A stretch of DNA of 50,760 nucleotides from Marinitoga sp. 38H-ov. Lineage in GTDB: Bacteria > Thermotogota > Thermotogae > Petrotogales > Petrotogaceae. The position numbers were made by a program, and so were the translations under genes. Within the stretch, counting starts at the first letter, position 1. Every line of letters begins with the position of its first letter. Positions 43,862 to 50,760 of the stretch are shown here, piece after piece. The stretch is from positions 1-50,760 of the forward strand of contig NZ_LNGH01000028.1 of the NCBI RefSeq assembly GCF_011057715.1. Reading direction: 5' to 3'. Below the pieces are notes generated by a model. That model ran no database searches and had not been told where the DNA came from. It saw only the letters and a program-made list of their open reading frames with translations.

Positions 43862-46135
43862 ATGTATTATTATGAAATAGCAGTTTTTGGAACATACACA
43901 TATACAACTTTTACTTATTCATATAGTGAAAAATTGGATATAGGGAAGAGGGTATTAGTTGATTTTAGGAATCAACAAAAATTAGGTGTTATTATTTCTG
44001 AAACTTCAAAAAAAGAATATGAAGTAAAAGATATTGAATTAGTAATTGATAATGAACCATTGATTAATAAGCATCATATAGATCTTGTAGAAAAAGCGTC
44101 AAAAAAATTTCTTTCTCCAATTAGTGAAATAGCTAAATTAATATTTCCACCAAATTCTTCGGATAGAATAAGGATAAAAATAATACCAAAATCTCCAATT
44201 TTTGAAAAAGAAATATTTTTAGATGAGTATTATAGAAGCTTTAAAAATAAGAGAGAAGCTAATAAAAAATTAAAAGAGTTGATAAAAAATGAAATTGTTT
44301 CATTAAAAGTTCATTTTAAGAAAGCTATAGAAAAGAAAGATAATATTATTTTATTAAAAAAAGATATTTCTGAAATAATGAATGAAAAACTTTCTTCTTC
44401 TGCTATGAGAGTAATTAATTTTATATTGGGAAATAATAATAAAATAAGAGAAGAAGAATTATATGAAAGAAAAATACTCACACGCTCTTCTACAGTTTTA
44501 AATACGCTGTTAAAAAAAGGAATAATTGAAATTGTAAATGAAAATGATGAGATAGAAGGATTTCCAATTGAATTAACAGATAAACAAAAAGAGTTAAAAG
44601 ATGAAATATTAAATAATAAGAATAATATAGATCTATTATATGGAGTTACAGGAAGTGGGAAAACAGAAATTTTTTTTGATGTTATTGACGAATATTTAGA
44701 TAATAAAAAGGTTATGATTATTGTTCCTGAGATTTCTTTAACTCCACAATTTGTATTTCGGGTAAAAAAACGTTTCCCAAATAAAAACATTGGAGTATAT
44801 CATTCTCATATCAGCAATGTTGAAAGGACAGAAACCTGGTATAAAGCTATTAATGGGGAAATAGATATATTAATAGGAACAAGAAGTTCAATATGGATTC
44901 CAATGAAAAATTTAGGGTTAATAATTATTGATGAAGAACATGACCATTCGTTATATCAATTTGATCAAATATCTTATGATGCTGTAGAAGTAGGCTATTT
45001 AAGATCTGAGATAGAAAATATAAAATTAATTCTATCTTCTGCAACTCCTACCTTAAGGGAAATAAAAAGAGCACATGATGCAGAAATAAATTTTTTAGAA
45101 TTAAAAGAAAGAGTTTTTACAGAAATGCCGGAAATTGAAGTCCTTGATATGAAAGAAGAGGAAAAATTAAGTTGGATTTTCACTAAAAGAACATTAGAGG
45201 AAATAAATAATGTTTTAAAAAGCAACGAAAAAGCTTTAATTTTTTCGCCTACCAAAGGATATGCAAATTATTTAATATGTACAAATTGTGGGAATGTTTT
45301 AAAATGTGAAAATTGTGATGTATCATATAAATATCATAAGTATGAAAATAAATTAAAATGTCATTATTGTGGTGATGAGAAAAAGGTACCAAATTCTTGT
45401 CCGGTTTGTGGAAATCCAGAACTTCAATTAAGGGGTTATGGGACAGAAAGAGTAGTAAATGAATTATTAAAATTTTTTCCAAATAGAAAGATAATAAGAA
45501 TGGATAGGGAAATAATAAAATCTTATAAAGATTTGAACAAATCAATGGAAGAAATAAAAAAAGAAGGTCCGGCAATAATTGTAGGTACGAAAATGATAAC
45601 AAAAGGATTAGATGTTCAAGATATAAAATTAGTTATTATTTTAGATAGCGATAGATATTTGAATTTTCCAGAATATTCTTCGCATGAAAATACAGCATCA
45701 TTATTAATTCAAGTAGCAGGAAGATCAGGAAGGAAAGAAAAAGGAAAAGTTATTATTCAAACTTTTAAATCTGAATTTGAATTTTTCAAACATATAAAAG
45801 AACATGATTTTGATAAAATAATTGATATCGAATTAAATAATAGAAGGAAATATAATTACCCGCCATATTCAGATTTAATAATTTTTTTGTTTTCTAATGC
45901 TAGAGATGATAGTGCTTTAAAAGAAGCTACGAATTTTTATAATTTGTTAATAAAGGAAAATTCAAATTCTGAAATTTTAGAGCCTACAGAACCTTTAATT
46001 CCTAAATTAAGAGGAGAATATAGATATCAAGTTATAGTTAAAGGGAATGTTGATAAAGAAAAACTTTATAATATAATTTCAAAATATAATAAGAAGATGT
46101 ATGTTTATGTTAATCCGCCAACTACAATGTTATAA
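43862..46135 (+). CDS. priA: Primosomal protein N' (PriA helicase)
   Basis: Restarts stalled replication forks. 757 residues. N-terminal DNA-binding domain, Walker A DLLYGVTGSGKTE (near 258-270), DEEH box IIDEEHDHSLYQF, zinc-binding array CTNCGNVLKCENCDVSY ... CHYCG ... CPVCG (about 475-520), and helicase motifs GTKMITKGLD and QVAGRSGR. Length matches the family. The Shine-Dalgarno is weak (AAGGCAGTG). Four bases after the amylase stop, so co-transcribed. Confidence 0.95.
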   Translation: MYYYEIAVFGTYTYTTFTYSYSEKLDIGKRVLVDFRNQQKLGVIISETSKKEYEVKDIELVIDNEPLINKHHIDLVEKASKKFLSPISEIAKLIFPPNSSDRIRIKIIPKSPIFEKEIFLDEYYRSFKNKREANKKLKELIKNEIVSLKVHFKKAIEKKDNIILLKKDISEIMNEKLSSSAMRVINFILGNNNKIREEELYERKILTRSSTVLNTLLKKGIIEIVNENDEIEGFPIELTDKQKELKDEILNNKNNIDLLYGVTGSGKTEIFFDVIDEYLDNKKVMIIVPEISLTPQFVFRVKKRFPNKNIGVYHSHISNVERTETWYKAINGEIDILIGTRSSIWIPMKNLGLIIIDEEHDHSLYQFDQISYDAVEVGYLRSEIENIKLILSSATPTLREIKRAHDAEINFLELKERVFTEMPEIEVLDMKEEEKLSWIFTKRTLEEINNVLKSNEKALIFSPTKGYANYLICTNCGNVLKCENCDVSYKYHKYENKLKCHYCGDEKKVPNSCPVCGNPELQLRGYGTERVVNELLKFFPNRKIIRMDREIIKSYKDLNKSMEEIKKEGPAIIVGTKMITKGLDVQDIKLVIILDSDRYLNFPEYSSHENTASLLIQVAGRSGRKEKGKVIIQTFKSEFEFFKHIKEHDFDKIIDIELNNRRKYNYPPYSDLIIFLFSNARDDSALKEATNFYNLLIKENSNSEILEPTEPLIPKLRGEYRYQVIVKGNVDKEKLYNIISKYNKKMYVYVNPPTTML

Positions 46136-46136
46136 T

Positions 46137-46177
46137 AAATATTGGAATAAAGCATCGCTTTATTCCAATATTTTGAT
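46137..46177. terminator. Long bidirectional terminator after priA
   Basis: AAATATTGGAATAAAGC (46137-46153) pairs with GCTTTATTCCAATATTT (46157-46173), a 17-bp stem with loop ATC. Shared with the minus-strand nuclease gene. Confidence 0.85.
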
Positions 46178-46984
46178 TTCAAATTCTGCTCTTGCAAGTA
46201 TTTCATAAACCCCATTTTCTTTCCAAATTTCACCATAAATCATTATATATTTTTCTTTTAAATCATATAAGTTTAATTTATTAAAAAATGAATTATATTC
46301 ATCTCTTCTAATACTTATATAAAATTTATTACTTTCTGAATAAATTTTATAAAAGGATCCTGAACTTATAACCTTAGAAACTTTAAATTTCACATTTCTT
46401 ATTTTTCCTATATCTTTGTCAGTTAAATTTATATCTTCTATAACTCTATTTGGGTCATCATAGTACTTGAAAATCCCTTTTCTTTCTTCAAATGCTTTTT
46501 TATATGCTTCAATAAAATCACTTTTATGTTTTGAAGTATCTGAATAAAAAAGAGGTCTAGCAAAACCATTTTCTAATATTTCTTTATTAAGAAAATGTAA
46601 TTTTCCATCCTTATCTCTATAATATACATAAGCTAGTAATCTATTATAATTTCCATATTTATTATCATCAAAATCTAAATATACATACCCTTTTTTAAAA
46701 TTTTTTGTGTATATACTATTTCTCGTAAACCAGTAAGCATCTTTTCCGAGTTCTCCTAAAGGTTTATCACCGCTATGCGTTTCAGGCGTATCGATTCCAA
46801 TAAATCTTACAGATAATTGTTCTCCATTATCTTCTATTTTTATAGTGTCACCATCAATAACACTACTAACATAATATAATTTGTCAAAATTAAAATTATT
46901 ACCATTAGGTATTTGTTTGCTACAAGAAGTGATTATTAATAATAAGGATAAAATAAATGTGAATAATATAATTTTTTTATACAT
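46160..46984 (-). CDS. SNase-type nuclease lipoprotein
   Basis: 274 residues. Lipobox IITSC (Cys21). Then a staphylococcal-nuclease domain: VIDGDTIKI (Asp44/46), VRFIGIDTPETH (Arg60, Asp65, Glu68) and YNRLLAYV (Arg115), with the exact spacing of the active-site Asp21, Arg35, Asp40, Glu43 and Arg87 of nuclease. A C-terminal OB-like domain (about 195-274) follows. The protein should cut DNA or RNA outside the cell. It converges with priA, and exported genes follow on the other strand. Confidence 0.92.
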   Translation of the reverse strand: MYKKIILFTFILSLLLIITSCSKQIPNGNNFNFDKLYYVSSVIDGDTIKIEDNGEQLSVRFIGIDTPETHSGDKPLGELGKDAYWFTRNSIYTKNFKKGYVYLDFDDNKYGNYNRLLAYVYYRDKDGKLHFLNKEILENGFARPLFYSDTSKHKSDFIEAYKKAFEERKGIFKYYDDPNRVIEDINLTDKDIGKIRNVKFKVSKVISSGSFYKIYSESNKFYISIRRDEYNSFFNKLNLYDLKEKYIMIYGEIWKENGVYEILARAEFEIKILE

Positions 46985-47084
46985 TGTTACAATACACCTC
47001 CAGTTTTTTTGTGTTATAATGTTATGTTAAAGTCATAAGCATTATATTATACCATAAATTAAATTATTTTTGGGAGGTTTAACT

Positions 47085-48230
47085 ATGAAAAAGAAGATTT
47101 TCTTTACTTTGTTTTTATTAGTTATTATTATGTCATTTGCTGCATTTTCAGGGACAAAGTTTTCTGTTTTAGGTATTTATACTATAAACTTTGATGATCC
47201 AGATAATTATGTGGATGTTTTTCCTATTACATATTTTGATATAGGTTTGACAGAAAATGTCATGTTGAGATTTAATGATTATATTTCACTTGATTCTTCT
47301 GTTTTATCTTATGATTTTAATAATGAGACGTATAAATTTAAACTTCCTAGATATTATTATTTGCAATATAAAATGGGGTATGATCTTTTATTAATGTTTG
47401 GAAAATTCAAATTTAGAGATTATCCATATGATATAAGATCAGATTTTTCATTTAGAATTGGTGGATTTAGAGATGATTTAGGAGATAGTAATTATACATT
47501 AAATCCTATGAATATGGCTATTGGTGGTTATATAAAACCTTTTGGAGAATTTAAGTTTGGTGGAGCTTTTGATTTAGAAAATAAGTCAATTTATGCATAT
47601 GCAGGTTTAGATGATAGATATACAAAATATATGTTTTATTTATCTCAAGATAATGAACATAACAAGTTATCAGCTTCTTTTGCTGGATATAATTCAATTA
47701 AGTTTAATAGAAAACTTATAACTCAATTATATTATGGAGTGGGTTATTCAGTATCTTCTTCAGTAGAAACAATTTCTGAAATTTCAAATAATCTATCTGA
47801 TTTAATTGAAATATTACCTGTTCCAAAAATAAATATTGGAGGAAAAATAAATTATTATCCAGTTTATTTAAAAGGAATAATTTATTACAATATGGATGAA
47901 AATAATAAAAATTTATATTATTTAGATGTTGATGCAGCTACTAATAATCCAACTAACAAAAAATGGTTATATGAAGCCAGAGTTGGTTATTATTTACCAA
48001 AACCATGGACATTGGAGCTATTTTTCCAAGGAAATTCTTTAGATGAAGGAATTTTAACAGATTATGTTACAAATTATGGAATTAAACTAATAGGTGAAGA
48101 TTTTGATTTAATCTTTGCAATGGAAGATATTAATGGTAGGGCAGATGGGAAGCAAAAATTTGTTATAGGTTTTACAACATGGACAGATTTTGTTTTTACT
48201 GAAAGACCATTAAACAATATATTATTTTAA
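47085..48230 (+). CDS. Outer-membrane beta-barrel-like protein
   Basis: Not matched to a named gene. 381 residues; signal peptide about 1-23 (ending FAAFSG). The rest is a series of amphipathic strands rich in Tyr, Phe, Asn and Asp with Gly turns, ending in an aromatic FVFTERPLNNILF. This is the usual look of Thermotogota toga beta-barrel proteins; inference from pattern. ATG 47085 with GGGAGG is chosen over a frame five codons longer. Confidence 0.72.
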   Translation: MKKKIFFTLFLLVIIMSFAAFSGTKFSVLGIYTINFDDPDNYVDVFPITYFDIGLTENVMLRFNDYISLDSSVLSYDFNNETYKFKLPRYYYLQYKMGYDLLLMFGKFKFRDYPYDIRSDFSFRIGGFRDDLGDSNYTLNPMNMAIGGYIKPFGEFKFGGAFDLENKSIYAYAGLDDRYTKYMFYLSQDNEHNKLSASFAGYNSIKFNRKLITQLYYGVGYSVSSSVETISEISNNLSDLIEILPVPKINIGGKINYYPVYLKGIIYYNMDENNKNLYYLDVDAATNNPTNKKWLYEARVGYYLPKPWTLELFFQGNSLDEGILTDYVTNYGIKLIGEDFDLIFAMEDINGRADGKQKFVIGFTTWTDFVFTERPLNNILF

Positions 48231-48246
48231 TTAGGGGGTGTTTTTG

Positions 48247-49632
48247 GTGAAAAAAAGTATTATCTATATTTTGGTAACTTTGATGGCATTATTATTATTA
48301 AGTGGATGTTTACCTAAAGAAAATAAAGGGGATGAATTAGGTAATAATGTTCTTTCTTTGTCTGAGTTAAGAAATAAAATATTAGAAAATAAAGAAATAT
48401 GGAATAATTATGATTCTCATGAAGCAGTTTATGAAATAGAAGGGATAGTTTCTTATCAATATACATCAAATGATGATCCAACAAAAAATTATATTTATAT
48501 AATAGATGAAAATGGTATCGGATTGAAATTAACTTATTTAAAAAAAGAAAATCATGATGGAAAATATAATATTGGCGATAAACTAAAAGTTAGAGGAGTT
48601 CCGTATTATAAATCTTGGGGAGATCCAAATGTTTATGAATTAAGAATGGATATTGATAATTTAGGATCGATTGAAGTTATAGAAGAAAATTATGGAATAC
48701 CTATGGATAAAGCAAAAGAAGTTACCTCAGAATTATCTGGAAATGATTTTGCGAATTTAATCAAATTTACTGGAAAATATACAGGTAGCGATGAATATAA
48801 TAATAAAACATTTAATGTAGATGATTTTAATGTTATTATTGATTCTCATTCTGATTTACCGTTATTAACTCCTAATTCTACATATACAATAAAAGGTATA
48901 GTTGGACAAAGTTATGGTTATAGAGTATTTGTTTCTGAAGATTCTTGGGTTACAGTAGTGGCTACATCTGAAGAGCAAACGCAAGAACCAACAATGGAAG
49001 CATCTACAATAGCAGATATAAAAAATGAAATAAAAGAAAATTATGATCTTAAAACAGACGGATGGGATTCTGGTGATACAACAAAAGTACCTTTGAGAAA
49101 TATAGAAAATGCTATTGTAGTTTTTGATAGTTCTGATTACGGTTATGTTTATGCAATTAGTGATCAAGGAACAGGTATATATGTCAAGGTTGATTCTAAC
49201 GAAAATATTGAACTTTTTGATACTATAAATGCAATGGGAAGACCTTATTATACAGAAAGAGATTCAGAAAATGGAATTTTTGAATATAGATTTAATGCAT
49301 CTAGAGTTGATTATTCTGAATATGCTACAGTAATATCAAACAATTCAAGTATTCCTTGGAATAAAGCTGATCAAATTACCATTAATAATCTTCCTGGAAT
49401 GAATAATTTAGGAAACTTAGTGATGTTTGAAGGAAAATATTTAGGTAAAGATAATTATGGTCACTATACTTTTGACTTAAATAATGATAATACTGCTGAC
49501 GTATATGTTGTAAAGTATTCTTCGATGCCTACAATTACAGAGGGGAATTCTTATGAAATAAAGGGAGTAGTTGGGTATAATTACGGTTTTAAGATTTTTG
49601 TTGGTGATGAAACTTTTGTAACGGAAAAATAA
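48247..49632 (+). CDS. Lipoprotein with duplicated OB-type domains
   Basis: 461 residues. Lipobox LLSGC (Cys21). Two tandem copies of an about 200-residue unit, each with an OB-fold look. Copy 1 is near 40-230 and copy 2 near 250-461. Shared landmarks: LRNKILENK vs IKNEIKENY, RGVPYYKSW vs MGRPYYTER, TGKYTGSDEY vs EGKYLGKDNY, IKGIVGQSYGYRVFV vs IKGVVGYNYGFKIFV. The units recall the OB-like domains of exported nucleases such as YhcR; that link is inferred. GTG 48247 with GGGGG is chosen over a GTG three codons upstream that overlaps the Shine-Dalgarno. Confidence 0.85.
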   Translation: MKKSIIYILVTLMALLLLSGCLPKENKGDELGNNVLSLSELRNKILENKEIWNNYDSHEAVYEIEGIVSYQYTSNDDPTKNYIYIIDENGIGLKLTYLKKENHDGKYNIGDKLKVRGVPYYKSWGDPNVYELRMDIDNLGSIEVIEENYGIPMDKAKEVTSELSGNDFANLIKFTGKYTGSDEYNNKTFNVDDFNVIIDSHSDLPLLTPNSTYTIKGIVGQSYGYRVFVSEDSWVTVVATSEEQTQEPTMEASTIADIKNEIKENYDLKTDGWDSGDTTKVPLRNIENAIVVFDSSDYGYVYAISDQGTGIYVKVDSNENIELFDTINAMGRPYYTERDSENGIFEYRFNASRVDYSEYATVISNNSSIPWNKADQITINNLPGMNNLGNLVMFEGKYLGKDNYGHYTFDLNNDNTADVYVVKYSSMPTITEGNSYEIKGVVGYNYGFKIFVGDETFVTEK

Positions 49633-49636
49633 TATT

Positions 49637-49662
49637 GAAAGCCCTTTTGGGCTTTCTTTTTT
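49637..49662 (+). terminator. Terminator between the two lipoprotein genes
   Basis: GAAAGCCC/GGGCTTTC (49637-49644 and 49649-49656), loop TTTT, followed by TTTTTT. Only 24 nt separate it from the next start, so the next gene must be read through or have its own promoter. Confidence 0.9.
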
Positions 49663-49685
49663 GAAATTATAAACGGAGGTAAAAA

Positions 49686-50582
49686 ATGAAATATAAAATT
49701 ATTATGTTAATTTTAATTGTATTTTTTATATTATCAGGTTGTATTAGACAAAATGAAAATATTATAAATGAAAATATCATGAATGAATTATCAAACAAAA
49801 AAGTTTTATTTGACAATGCACATTCTCAAACTGCAGGTAATGCTGACTGGACAATCCGAGGAGGATTTTCTGACTTTGCTACAGATATAAAAAACACTGG
49901 AGCAAAAGTATATGAATGGGGAAATGATGAAAGCGGTAGTAATCAAAGAGATGATGATGAGCCTATAACTTATGATGTTTTAAAAAAATATGATGTATAT
50001 ATAATTCCTGAACCAAATAAAATTTTTACAAAAGAAGAACAAAATGCTATAATAAAATATATATCAGATGGAGGTAGTGTATTTTTCATAGCAGATCATA
50101 TAGATGCGGATAGAAATAATGATGGATGGGATGCAGTAGAAATATTTAATGGATTTTTAAAAGGGACCCACCAAATAGAAAGCAATAATAGTTATGATGA
50201 TGACTTTGTTGGCAGATTGGGTTTTAGATTTAAAGAAAAATCATATTCTGAAAATCCTATAACTAAAGTAGAAAAACATCTAATAACAGAAGGAGTCAAA
50301 GAAACAGGAGCTTGGGCAGGAACTTCGGAATACATAATAAATGCAGATAAAATCATAAGTATAATAAATTATAATAGAGAATCATGGGGAGCATATGTAA
50401 TTGCTGGTGAATATGGCAAAGGTAAATTTGTAGCAATTGGAGATTCTTCTCCAATTGATGATGGAACAGGAACTTATGGAGATAAATTATACGATGGATA
50501 TAGTTATGGAGATAATAGAAAGCTAATGGTAAATATAATAAAATGGCTAGCATTAGAGAAATATAGTATAAATAGTTACTGA
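49686..50582 (+). CDS. Lipoprotein with GATase-like (DUF4350-type) domain
   Basis: 298 residues; lipobox ILSGC (Cys19). The mature part starts KVLFDNAHSQTAGNADWTIRGGFSDFA, then YDVYIIPEPNKIFTKEE, DGGSVFFIADHIDADRN and GKGKFVAIGDSSPIDDG. This is the Rossmann-like GATase/DUF4350 fold often fused to OB or nuclease domains in other bacteria. No catalytic Cys-His-Glu triad is evident, so it may be a binding module. CGGAGG precedes the ATG. Follows the OB lipoprotein, and both may work on the same substrate. Confidence 0.8.
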   Translation: MKYKIIMLILIVFFILSGCIRQNENIINENIMNELSNKKVLFDNAHSQTAGNADWTIRGGFSDFATDIKNTGAKVYEWGNDESGSNQRDDDEPITYDVLKKYDVYIIPEPNKIFTKEEQNAIIKYISDGGSVFFIADHIDADRNNDGWDAVEIFNGFLKGTHQIESNNSYDDDFVGRLGFRFKEKSYSENPITKVEKHLITEGVKETGAWAGTSEYIINADKIISIINYNRESWGAYVIAGEYGKGKFVAIGDSSPIDDGTGTYGDKLYDGYSYGDNRKLMVNIIKWLALEKYSINSY

Positions 50583-50635
50583 AACCGCCGTTAAATCAAT
50601 TCACTATTAATTAACAAAATTAACGAAGATGTAAG

Positions 50636-50664
50636 TTGACAAAGTGGAGAAAAGGTGGTAATAT
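50636..50664 (+). promoter_or_regulatory. Consensus sigma-70 promoter at right edge
   Basis: TTGACA (50636-50641), exact consensus, 17-nt spacer, TATAAT-type box TAATAT (50659-50664). Predicted start near 50671, at the first base of a GC-rich block. Confidence 0.85.
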
Positions 50665-50670
50665 ATATAC

Positions 50671-50760
50671 TCGGACGCGGGCGAAAGCCAGTGGAAGGAA
50701 AAGCTCCTTGACAAGTGAACAGAGACACCCAGCGGAAGTAAAGAAGAGCGAGGTCGAACT
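50671..50760 (+). ncRNA. GC-rich structured RNA, truncated by window end
   Basis: From the predicted start, 90 bases contain 49 G/C (54 percent) in a genome whose genes are near 28-30 percent, as for the SRP and tRNA genes here. Hairpins: GGC-GAAA-GCC (GNRA tetraloop, 50680-50689) and AAGGA/TCCTT (50696-50710). No start codon with a Shine-Dalgarno and no open protein of note. Identity open: RNase P RNA is unlikely because its GAGGAAAGTCC motif is not in the first 90 bases; tmRNA and rRNA ends do not match. A group II intron or another large RNA is possible. Confidence 0.6.

Noticed and set aside
44311-44790. 159-codon antisense frame in priA
   Set aside because: Shadow of priA coding sequence; no start signals or motifs.
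1-50760. CRISPR array, prophage or toxin-antitoxin system
   Set aside because: No regularly spaced repeats, cas, integrase or antitoxin-toxin pair could be found; repeats are limited to hairpins and one 17-mer.
50671-50760. RNase P RNA at the right edge
   Set aside because: The conserved GAGGAAAGTCC region expected within the first 70-100 bases is not present in the visible part; kept as an unidentified RNA instead.

Overview
The window reads as a chromosomal segment of an AT-rich thermophilic bacterium of the phylum Thermotogota, most likely a Petrotogales member such as Marinitoga. This rests on family resemblance of the proteins, the very low GC of coding DNA against GC-rich RNA genes, the K+-type membrane pyrophosphatase, and sheath-type secreted proteins beside housekeeping genes. 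It is an inference, not a database result. Coding density is high and genes sit in short operons, often with 1-16 nt overlaps. Most intergenic gaps hold hairpin terminators shared by converging genes.

Left part (1-8700): a tRNA-Arg(GCG) and terminator; a coiled-coil membrane protein (minus strand); a chemotaxis receptor; glutamine synthetase (glnA); the SRP RNA; a small exported protein; an RsmC-like methyltransferase; and two ECF-transporter ATPases. Centre-left (8700-23300): a tRNA Gln-Trp-Lys cluster with a strong promoter, then infC (ATT start)-rpmI-rplT behind a leader with a terminator and a possible competing pairing. Two unrecognised minus-strand genes follow. Then come valS-folC-ruvA-glmU-prs-ctc-pth and a zinc-knuckle gene, and after a terminator hppA and a phosphofructokinase-like gene that lacks key active-site residues.

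Centre (23300-34700): a transposase relic; a preQ1-I riboswitch controlling a QueT transporter gene; a small membrane protein; dnaB and rnr; a second, IS3-like relic; a Fur/PerR regulator; a TPR protein; and a minus-strand recN-HEAT-murB-diguanylate cyclase operon. Right (34700-50760): a PiT phosphate transporter with its DUF47 partner; a lipoprotein; a short flagellin; a PEPCK/HPr-kinase-like ATPase; panD-tmcAL-amylase-priA; then a cluster of exported proteins (SNase-type nuclease lipoprotein, beta-barrel-like protein, duplicated OB-type lipoprotein, GATase-like lipoprotein). The window ends inside a GC-rich RNA-like sequence behind a consensus sigma-70 promoter.

The items most worth a second look are the truncated RNA at the right edge, the divergent phosphofructokinase paralog, the infC leader, the PEPCK/HPrK-like ATPase beside flagellin, and the exported nuclease/OB/GATase cluster. 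No CRISPR array, prophage or obvious defence system was seen.
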